Shown here in pieces: positions 6,433-11,885 of a DNA stretch of 14,616 nt (its first letter is position 1; the number at the start of each line of letters is the position of its first letter). The DNA comes from Methanothrix sp. (GTDB taxonomy: Archaea; Halobacteriota; Methanosarcinia; Methanotrichales; Methanotrichaceae): NCBI GenBank assembly GCA_023229165.1, contig JALNZQ010000050.1, positions 1-14,616 of the forward strand, given 5' to 3'. The notes beneath the pieces were generated by a model. It made no database searches, was not told the DNA's origin, and saw only the letters and a program-made list of their open reading frames with translations. The translations under genes and the position numbers were made by a program.

Positions 6433-7335
6433 TCAGATTTCGAGTTCACCCTTTGCATAGAGGTCCTCTGCCACCTGCAAGAGGCCTTCTCCCAATACCT
6501 CTCCTCCGTAGTCGGGTAAGATTGTAATGTGCTTTTCCCGGTAGCTGTCCCTTAGCTCCTGGATGTAAGAGGTCTGAGATGCCTTTTTCTCCCGGCAAAA
6601 GCGGCAGTTGCAGTCCCGGATCACGTGGTTGATGATAATGGAAGAGACAGAAACTCCGTGCGACTCTACTGTATCAATCAGGCGCCGACTCTCTTCCACG
6701 GCCGCTTTCTCGGGGATGGTAACAACAGTGATACTGGCAGTCTCCGGATCGAGCAGGACCGAGCGCATGGTCTCAGCTTTCTGGCGCATGGTCCGAACTT
6801 CAGAAAGTATGCGATCGGCGAAACCAGGTTGCAGAAGGTCAAGCACACCCATCCATCTATTTCTCATGCCCAGCACTTTTGTGACAAATCCGGTGGTGAT
6901 GGATGGCAGTTGCAGCAAAGGCAGGACCATGGCTGTTGGTGCCGAGTCTATGATAACGAAGTCGTACTGCTTCTCCACGTAAATGTCGTTTAATTTGTCC
7001 ATGAAGATCAGTTCGGAGACGCCGGGCATGTTCCCGAAGTCTTCGGGCTTCACTTCCACCTCGAATAGGCCGAAGAGAGCTGTGAAGATGTTCTTGTACC
7101 TGCGAAAGAAGCCCCGCGCCTCCTCGGCCAGATCAGGTTCATAGGCATAGAGATGCTCGCGGATCTTTCGGGGCCGGTTTCCCAGATCGATGTCGAAGAT
7201 GTCCGAGAGAGAGTGGGCCGGGTCCATGGAGAAGACCAGGGTATCCTTGCCCTGATGCGCTTTCCAGATGCCGGAAGCTGCCGAGCAGACGCTTTTGCCC
7301 ACGCCTCCTTTGCCGGCCACATAAATCAGTTTCAT
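6433..7335 (-). CDS. ArsA/Get3-family ATPase
   Basis: A SIMIBI-class P-loop ATPase, 300 aa from the ATG at 7335. An upstream in-frame TTG at 7383 would place 16 unlikely residues before MKLIYVAGKGG. The deviant Walker A GKGGVGKS is at residues 8-15, the DPAHS switch at 38-42, the DSAPTA switch II at 130-135, and VTIPEKAAVEESRRL near 205-219 is typical of the family. Cys242, Cys244 and Cys247 (CNCRFC) match the zinc-binding cysteines at the Get3 dimer interface. The usual APTGHTLR segment is changed to APTAMVLP. Get3 proteins insert tail-anchored membrane proteins and ArsA drives arsenite export. No arsenic genes or arsenite-binding cysteine triplet are nearby, so a Get3-like role is more likely, though this short variant may be a paralog with another job. 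It is the first gene of an apparent operon with the stress protein. Confidence 0.85.
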   Translation of the reverse strand: MKLIYVAGKGGVGKSVCSAASGIWKAHQGKDTLVFSMDPAHSLSDIFDIDLGNRPRKIREHLYAYEPDLAEEARGFFRRYKNIFTALFGLFEVEVKPEDFGNMPGVSELIFMDKLNDIYVEKQYDFVIIDSAPTAMVLPLLQLPSITTGFVTKVLGMRNRWMGVLDLLQPGFADRILSEVRTMRQKAETMRSVLLDPETASITVVTIPEKAAVEESRRLIDTVESHGVSVSSIIINHVIRDCNCRFCREKKASQTSYIQELRDSYREKHITILPDYGGEVLGEGLLQVAEDLYAKGELEI

Positions 7336-7442
7336 AGGTTTCCCATCTTTCCAGGGGGGATTTAATGTTTTGCGCTGCAACAAAAGGTTTTTCTACTTCC
7401 TAGACATTTTATTAGACTTAATTATAAAAGGGGGCGAAAGGT
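7336..7442. promoter_or_regulatory. divergent promoter region with Shine-Dalgarno for a TTG start
   Basis: For the plus strand, TATA-like stretches lie at 7405-7414 and 7418-7429, and AAGGGGGCG (GGGGG 7431-7435) sits 7 nt before the TTG at 7443. The 12-mer TTTCTACTTCCT (7390-7401) is repeated upstream of the paralog downstream. For the minus strand, CATTAAATCC (plus 7359-7368) is about 27 nt before the ATPase ATG. Which TATA is used on the plus strand cannot be decided, because the nearer one is too close to the start for a leader holding the ribosome site. Confidence 0.45.
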
Positions 7443-7859
7443 TTGAGAAAGCAAATTATTCTGGTCAGTATACTTATCCTCTGGGCATCTGCCGCGCACA
7501 GTGCCGAGAGGGATCAGGCGACTGGCCTTGACATCCTCGGAAGCCGGGCGAACAATACCACGATCATAGCGCCTGACGGCATGCCTATCGAAGTGAATAT
7601 CGTCGGCAGCACAGCCAGCAACATCCAGATCGGCTACCCGACCGAAGTGGTCGATAAGGCATGTGGAAAAGAGTGCGGTCCATGCGGCGAGGAAAAACGC
7701 TATGAAACCCCATGGGACGACTTCAAGAGGCCGCTATGCTACCCCTGGAGTTCGTATATTCCCACCAGATACAGCCGGTCCCTCATCAAAAAAGATCCGG
7801 AATACATAAGCACGACGCCAAAGATTCTCACGTTGGGAAGTGTGACAACAAAAACTTAA
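7443..7859 (+). CDS. small secreted protein, paralog A (138 aa, TTG start)
   Basis: The start is TTG, supported by a GGGGG ribosome site at normal spacing. The N-terminus MRKQIILVSILILWASAAHS is a Sec signal peptide. The mature protein holds two copies of a short motif, LDILGSRANNTTI (about residues 27-39) and VNIVGSTASNIQI (about 49-61), of the form hxIhGSxxxN. They are separated by a segment ending in Gly-Met-Pro. Then come four cysteines, three of them in CGKECGPCGEE, and ETPWDDF. The C-terminus is basic and Tyr-rich with no anchor. A second gene 216 nt downstream codes for a paralog with the same plan. The two hydrophobic repeats resemble rungs of a beta-rich fold, but I know no family for this. 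Asn-Asn-Thr-Thr provides glycosylation sequons. It is likely exported. Confidence 0.72.
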   Translation: MRKQIILVSILILWASAAHSAERDQATGLDILGSRANNTTIIAPDGMPIEVNIVGSTASNIQIGYPTEVVDKACGKECGPCGEEKRYETPWDDFKRPLCYPWSSYIPTRYSRSLIKKDPEYISTTPKILTLGSVTTKT

Positions 7860-7865
7860 GTTTAA

Positions 7866-7905
7866 AAGTATTATTTTTATCTTCTTTTTATACTTTTTCC
7901 CATTG
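7866..7905 (+). terminator. T-rich terminator after paralog A
   Basis: Several T runs (TATTATTTTTATC, CTTTTTATACTTTTTCCC) begin about 15 nt after the TAA at 7857-7859. This pyrimidine-rich stretch with repeated T5 runs and no hairpin is the usual archaeal termination signal. Confidence 0.55.
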
Positions 7906-7998
7906 CAGTTTCGAATTTATTCACGCCAATTGCCATCTTTAATCAAATTTTTTTCTAATAATGCTTTAAGGAATATGAACCTATCGACCCGAAAGATA

Positions 7999-8068
7999 TT
8001 TCTACTTCCTGTATATATAAAACATAGGTTAAATATGTTTAGCTTAAATGAGAAATTTGCTGGAGGGG
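7999..8068 (+). promoter_or_regulatory. promoter and ribosome site of paralog B
   Basis: TATATATAAA at 8012-8021 is the best TATA box in the window. The 12-mer TTTCTACTTCCT (7999-8010) ends 1 nt before it, in the place of a BRE or an activator site, and the same 12-mer occurs upstream of paralog A. Expected transcription start is about 8043-8048, giving a leader of roughly 30 nt. GGAGGGG (8062-8068) then lies 7 nt before the TTG at 8076. Confidence 0.55.
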
Positions 8069-8075
8069 ATTGGAG

Positions 8076-8450
8076 TTGAGAAAATCAATCATATTGGCTT
8101 TAGCGCTGATGCTATCGGCTTGCACTGCCTATGCATTTGGCGCCCCAGGATCTGTAGTTGTGGATATAGTGGGAAGCGTGACCGATAATACAAAGATCAC
8201 GTCATCGGGCATGGAAAACGTGGAGCTGGAGATCATCGGAAGCGAGGCAAATAATACAGTTGTCTCTCCGCCAGAGAAGGCTGCAAAATGCCCGAAACAT
8301 ATCTGTCCTGACTCAGGCTATACTGAAGTAAAAACCGAAAACAAGGAGAAACATTATCCCTGGGAGAATATGCATCTGGGAGTCGACGCCTGGTACGGCA
8401 CTTTCTGGTACAATTCAAATATTAATATGCCGAAGTGGCCGCAAATTTAG
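8076..8450 (+). CDS. small secreted protein, paralog B (124 aa, TTG start)
   Basis: I start it at the TTG at 8076 (TTG AGA AAA) rather than the TTG at 8070, because the GGAGGGG ribosome site then has normal spacing and the start matches paralog A (TTG AGA AAG). The signal peptide MRKSIILALALMLSACTAYA contains Leu-Ser-Ala-Cys, which fits a lipobox, although ordinary cleavage after Ala-Tyr-Ala is also possible. The mature part repeats the paralog A plan: VVDIVGSVTDNTKI, a Gly-Met spacer, then LEIIGSEANNTVV, then a cysteine pair in KCPKHICPDSGY and HYPWENMH, comparable to ETPWDDF in A. It ends in an aromatic-rich tail (Trp-Tyr-Gly-Thr-Phe-Trp-Tyr). The function is unknown and it is probably extracytoplasmic. 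It has its own strong promoter, so the pair is not a simple operon. Confidence 0.72.
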   Translation: MRKSIILALALMLSACTAYAFGAPGSVVVDIVGSVTDNTKITSSGMENVELEIIGSEANNTVVSPPEKAAKCPKHICPDSGYTEVKTENKEKHYPWENMHLGVDAWYGTFWYNSNINMPKWPQI

Positions 8451-8542
8451 GCTGGAAAACGGGCATTATTGTCAGTTGTAACCTAATTAAATTTTTTTAT
8501 ATAATCAACTTTTTTAACTATATTCCCAAAGGGTAGAGGGAT
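8451..8542 (+). promoter_or_regulatory. terminator of paralog B and possible promoter of the structured RNA
   Basis: T7 (8492-8498) and T6 (8510-8515) runs follow the stop at about 45 and 60 nt and can terminate paralog B. Overlapping them, TTATATAAT (8497-8505) is a good TATA-like element whose expected start point (about 8525-8530) falls just before the stem-loop at 8544-8598. This arrangement suggests the RNA may be a separate transcript. Confidence 0.35.
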
Positions 8543-8543
8543 A

Positions 8544-8598
8544 AAACGGCTCGGGGTGAGGGGATGGCTAAGGGTAGCAAAAGGCCCCGGAGCCGTTT
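8544..8598 (+). ncRNA. candidate structured RNA, long GC-rich stem-loop
   Basis: AAACGGCTC (8544-8552) pairs perfectly with GAGCCGTTT (8590-8598). After a single bulged G (8589), GGGG (8553-8556) pairs with CCCC (8585-8588), for 13 bp in total. The 28-nt purine-rich loop region can form a small inner hairpin, GCTA-AGGG-TAGC (8567-8578). A T-rich stretch (CATTGTTTTGGTTTTGTGC) follows. The element lies 42 nt after a TATA-like box and 165 nt before the start of the next gene, in a 313-bp region with no protein-coding signal. It matches no RNA family I know. It could be a small RNA, a leader or riboswitch-like element of the downstream gene, or a strong transcription terminator. Confidence 0.4.
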
Positions 8599-8763
8599 CA
8601 TTGTTTTGGTTTTGTGCTTACATAATATTAATACTAACAATGTGATCATCATAGTATTTAACTCTTTTGATATTCAAATTAAGTTATGTGCCTGAGATCT
8701 TGCCCGGAACTGGGGGAAGATGCGAGTGATTAAATACACCCTGGATTTACCTCAAACAAATCC
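8599..8763 (+). promoter_or_regulatory. AT-rich leader and promoter of the PAPS-reductase-like gene
   Basis: This stretch is AT-rich with no open frame of interest. GATTAAATAC (8728-8737) is about 30 nt before the ATG at 8764, which lacks a Shine-Dalgarno site, so transcription may begin at or just before the start codon. If so, the stem-loop upstream would not be part of this mRNA. Confidence 0.4.
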
Positions 8764-10686
8764 ATGCATAATTCCAGCAAGACATTCTCTCCCGGCAAAA
8801 GCGAGCTATTCTGGTGCGAAGACTGCAGCATTCCCCTTCTGGCGGAAAAATGCTCCACCTGTGATAGCTTTGGTCGAAAAATTGAGCTTGCGCCGCCAGG
8901 CGACATCCGTCTTTGTTCCCAGGCGGCAAAAGAGCTTCTCTCTTTGCTTTTCGCTCAAAATTACGGCTCTGCAGATTTCCTGGAAGGCAGGGTAATCTTG
9001 CTCAACAAGATTGCCGGATTAGACCGTCGCGATCAGGTTATTCTGGAAGGTCGCCACATAGCCACACTCTGGTTTGATGTCACGGCCGGCTGCCACAAGT
9101 TGGATTTAGAGACTTCTGGCGCAGCCCTGCTTTCCAGTAGAGCAAAAAAAGGCCTGGTTGTATGTGACGACTCAATATTAAAAGGCCACATAAAAGGCAA
9201 GTGGCTACAGGAAGAGAAGATCATAAGCGGGACTTCTGCATTGGATGAAGGCCAAAACGTTGTCCTGAAAATAGGAAAATTTTCCGGCGTGGGCGTCGCC
9301 AGGAAAAGAGCAGACGGCTCCTTGTCCATTCGCATCAAGGACGTGACGAAGAATGGTTTTACCCTTCAAGAAAAGAGGCCATCCCTGCAAGATATAGTCT
9401 CCGCCAATGAGGGAGCTCTAAAAGGCCTGGAGAAGGCGGCGATAAGTGAGATCAAGAACTATCTTTCCAAAAACCGGCTTCCCGTAAACGTTTCCTTCAG
9501 CGGGGGAAAAGACAGCCTGGCCTGCCTTTGTCTTGCCCAAAAAATACTCTCCCGGCCAGAGGTTCTCTTCATCAACACCGGTCTGGAATTTCCCGAGACC
9601 GTGGAATATGTGCAAAAGCTGTGCGCCGCCCAAAAGCTGCGGCTGCAGGAGATCAAAGGAGAGAGCGACTTTTTTGAGGATGTGAAGAGCTTCGGCCCCC
9701 CTGCCAAGGATTTTCGCTGGTGCTGCAAGACCAATAAGCTGGGACCAATGACCGCCTTTCTTAATGAGCACTACCCCAAGGGCTGCGTGACAATTGAAGG
9801 GCGGCGCATCTACGAATCCTTCAACCGTTCTACCATCAGGGCTGTGGAGAGAAATCCCTATGTTCCGAGCCAAACCACGCTGGCGCCCATCAGAAGCTGG
9901 CGGGCGCTGGAGGTCATGCTCTACATCTACTGGAATAAAATGCAGCCCAATCCACTCTACGAGGAGGACTTCGAGCGCATAGGCTGCTGGCTGTGTCCAG
10001 CCGCGCTGCAATCTGAGTTTGCGGGCCTGAAAGTGACGCATCCCCAGCTTTACGATCGGTGGACGGCCTCTTTACGAGATTGGGCAAAAGAGAATGGGCT
10101 GGATAAGAGATACATCGATTGGGGTTTTTGGCGTTGGAAGAGGCATCCGCCTAAGATGCTGGAGATAGCAAAAGAGCACAATATACGCCTCCAAGTCAGT
10201 GCAGCTGGGAAAGAAAAAATTACTTTGCAGGCGTTGCGAGGCCGGTCGCCCTGCGGCCTGGAGTACTCCATCGAAGCGACCTTATGCGCCCCCCAGAATC
10301 ATCCCTTTTCCTCTGTTGCCGCGGCTCTTAATATTTTGGGCGAGGTCAAATATGAGGAGGATCTGGGGGCAGCAGTGCTAAAGACCGAAAAGGGACGGGT
10401 CACCGCCTTTGCCAACGGGCACATCATGATCATTGCCGGAAAAGAGCAGGCTGAGGAGCTGCTGCGAGACGTCTGCGAAACGGTTCTTCGCGCCCAGATG
10501 TGCACGAGGTGCAAGATCTGCGAGAAGAACTGCCCTCGAGGGGCAATTACCGTGGCAGAGACCATAACAATTGATGAGAAAAAGTGCAATCACTGCCAAA
10601 AGTGTGCCAGGGGCTGCATTGCTGCCGACCGGGCCGCAAAGATCTATGCCGGGCTTGCCGCGTCAGAGACGATATCCCGGAGATAG
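8764..10686 (+). CDS. PAPS/APS-reductase-like multidomain iron-sulfur protein (640 aa)
   Basis: In order the protein has four recognisable parts. First is a zinc ribbon with Cys18, Cys21, Cys30 and Cys33 (CX2CX8CX2C). Next is a region of about 200 aa that looks like a PUA-type nucleic-acid-binding segment (LEGRVILLNKIAG, GVGVARKRADGS), called with less certainty. Third is a PP-loop ATP-pyrophosphatase/PAPS-reductase domain with SGGKDS at residues 246-251. Last is a C-terminal two-cluster ferredoxin with CX2CX2CX3C at 580/583/586/590 and 608/611/614/618. Within the PAPS domain, Cys320-Cys321 and Cys408/Cys411 match the CC-X~80-CXXC ligands of [4Fe-4S] APS/PAPS reductases. The C-terminal Glu-Cys-Gly-Leu-His motif that holds their catalytic cysteine is not seen. 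The protein may reduce an activated sulfate or, given the RNA-binding-like N-terminus, act in sulfur transfer or RNA thiolation. An in-frame TAA upstream fixes the start near ATG 8764. Confidence 0.85.
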   Translation: MHNSSKTFSPGKSELFWCEDCSIPLLAEKCSTCDSFGRKIELAPPGDIRLCSQAAKELLSLLFAQNYGSADFLEGRVILLNKIAGLDRRDQVILEGRHIATLWFDVTAGCHKLDLETSGAALLSSRAKKGLVVCDDSILKGHIKGKWLQEEKIISGTSALDEGQNVVLKIGKFSGVGVARKRADGSLSIRIKDVTKNGFTLQEKRPSLQDIVSANEGALKGLEKAAISEIKNYLSKNRLPVNVSFSGGKDSLACLCLAQKILSRPEVLFINTGLEFPETVEYVQKLCAAQKLRLQEIKGESDFFEDVKSFGPPAKDFRWCCKTNKLGPMTAFLNEHYPKGCVTIEGRRIYESFNRSTIRAVERNPYVPSQTTLAPIRSWRALEVMLYIYWNKMQPNPLYEEDFERIGCWLCPAALQSEFAGLKVTHPQLYDRWTASLRDWAKENGLDKRYIDWGFWRWKRHPPKMLEIAKEHNIRLQVSAAGKEKITLQALRGRSPCGLEYSIEATLCAPQNHPFSSVAAALNILGEVKYEEDLGAAVLKTEKGRVTAFANGHIMIIAGKEQAEELLRDVCETVLRAQMCTRCKICEKNCPRGAITVAETITIDEKKCNHCQKCARGCIAADRAAKIYAGLAASETISRR

Positions 10687-10824
10687 ATGAGAAGTAAATA
10701 TTCTTTGCATCCCATGTCTTTTACAGCAGCTTCCCATAATATCCAGCATCAAACTGATTCTGGGGAAATTTAAATAGAATAAGTCAGGAACTTAAGTGCA
10801 GAAAACAATAATGGAGGACTCCAT
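10687..10824 (+). promoter_or_regulatory. promoter and strong ribosome site before a non-standard start codon
   Basis: ATTTAAATAG (10768-10777) is a clear TATA box. GGAGGA (10813-10818) is a strong Shine-Dalgarno site. Exactly six bases after it, where an ATG is expected, stands ACG (10825-10827), in frame with a signal peptide. An ATG at 10811 overlaps the ribosome site but opens a frame of only 12 codons. Confidence 0.6.
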
Positions 10825-11733
10825 ACGAGAAATATTGAAATTATTTTAGTAATAGCCTCTGTAGTTGCTCTCCTGGCAGTATCTTCAGTTGGCTTTGCTG
10901 CGACCACAGAAGGAAACGAAAGTAGTGCATATATATTAGAACCGGAAGCAAGCGAAGATTTAATCGCCTTTGTGAATGAAGCTAGAGACTTTGTTATAGA
11001 GCAAGGCAAAGATAAGGCGATTGAAGTCTTCAATGATCCCAAGGGAGAGTTTGTAAGAGGAGAACATTATATAATCGCCTACGACTTTGATGGAACCTGT
11101 TTAGCTCATCCGTACGAGCCTACAATGATCGGCGAAAATGTGCTAAATGTGACCGATTCCAATGGAGTTGCCCTCAAGAGGAACATGCGCGAGGTGGCTA
11201 AAAGGGGAAGCGGATTTTCATACTATATCTGGCCAAATCCTGCTCATTCTGATGCAGAGGAGCTTAAGATAACCTATGTTCTCAAGGTAGACGAAGAAAT
11301 GTGGTTAGCAGCAGGAACTTATCTGAACGTGCAGACTCCCATATTCAGTAACGAGTCCAGAGAGGATCTTGTAGCCTTCGTAGAGGGCGCAAAAAGCTTT
11401 GCCCTAAATACTTCCAAAGAAGAAGCAGTTAAGACCTTCAATGATATCAATGGTAGTTATGTCGAAGGAAACCGCTATATCATAGCCTATGACTTTGCGG
11501 GTGACTGCCTAGTACATCCTATTCTGCCAGAATTAGTAGGGAAGAACAGGATTGACGTTAGAGATCCCAATGGCGTTGAACAGGTTCGAGATATGATAGC
11601 TCTAGCCCAAAACAAAGAGGGATTCACTTATTACCTCTATCAAGACCCTGCAAAGAACATGCTAGGACTCAAGCTAAGCTATATCACGAAAGTGGATGAT
11701 ACATGGTGGCTGGGAGCAGGAATCTACGCTTAA
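10825..11733 (+). CDS. secreted double-Cache-domain protein, apparent ACG start
   Basis: Reading from ACG gives TRNIEIILVIASVVALLAVS (first residue probably Met), a complete signal peptide ending near Gly-Phe-Ala-Ala, then two homologous domains. Each resembles a single Cache (sCache) ligand-binding domain of about 125 aa. Both begin with E/R-DLxAFVxxAxxF and contain YIIAYDFxGxCLxHP, a DPNGV- or DSNGV-type turn, GFxYYxxxxPA and a closing KVDxxxWLxAGxY. The first runs from about residue 40 to 167 and the second from about 174 to the end. No transmembrane anchor, histidine kinase, HAMP or methyl-accepting domain follows, so the protein is a free extracellular or membrane-tethered sensor or binding protein, with ligand unknown. 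Upstream of the GTG at 10972, which lies inside domain 1, there is no ATG, GTG or TTG in frame, so ACG is used as a start, or an ATG was mutated or misread. The total is 302 aa. Confidence 0.78.
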   Translation, partial: TRNIEIILVIASVVALLAVSSVGFAATTEGNESSAYILEPEASEDLIAFVNEARDFVIEQGKDKAIEVFNDPKGEFVRGEHYIIAYDFDGTCLAHPYEPTMIGENVLNVTDSNGVALKRNMREVAKRGSGFSYYIWPNPAHSDAEELKITYVLKVDEEMWLAAGTYLNVQTPIFSNESREDLVAFVEGAKSFALNTSKEEAVKTFNDINGSYVEGNRYIIAYDFAGDCLVHPILPELVGKNRIDVRDPNGVEQVRDMIALAQNKEGFTYYLYQDPAKNMLGLKLSYITKVDDTWWLGAGIYA

Positions 11734-11757
11734 AGCCAAAGAGACAAAAATGAACTA

Positions 11758-11782
11758 TGGCCTACCTTTAGCAATTAGGCCA
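11758..11782 (+). terminator. hairpin and T7 run after the Cache gene
   Basis: TGGCCTA (11758-11764) pairs with TAGGCCA (11776-11782) around an 11-nt loop, starting 25 nt after the stop. A T7 run at 11811-11817 follows. Either could end the transcript. The hairpin's right arm can also pair with ATGGTGGC (11703-11710) at the end of the coding region. Confidence 0.4.
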
Positions 11783-11885
11783 CCATCGTTTTGCCTCCCA
11801 GAATTAACTATTTTTTTGCGGATGCCTTCTCCAAAAACCTAAAACCGGAGTCTTTTTGACCTCTGCATTCCAGGAAGGATGTGAT

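Noticed and set aside
8599..8642. CATTGT/ACAATG inverted repeat extending the structured RNA
   Set aside because: It is only 6 bp with a 32-nt AT-rich loop, easily explained by chance.
6588..8803. Exact 16-mer TCTCCCGGCAAAAGCG at 6588-6603 and 8788-8803
   Set aside because: Both copies lie in coding sequence of unrelated genes read on opposite strands (Cys-rich loop of the ATPase; N-terminus of the PAPS-reductase-like protein). A rough estimate gives a few percent chance of one such match in a window this size, so I treat it as coincidence.
9418..10041. Open frame (207 codons) on the minus strand inside the PAPS-reductase-like gene
   Set aside because: It overlaps the PP-loop domain and the cysteine ligands on the coding strand and shows no domain or ribosome site of its own.
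10811..10849. ATG at 10811 as the start of the Cache gene
   Set aside because: It overlaps the Shine-Dalgarno site and its frame stops after 12 codons, out of frame with the signal peptide.
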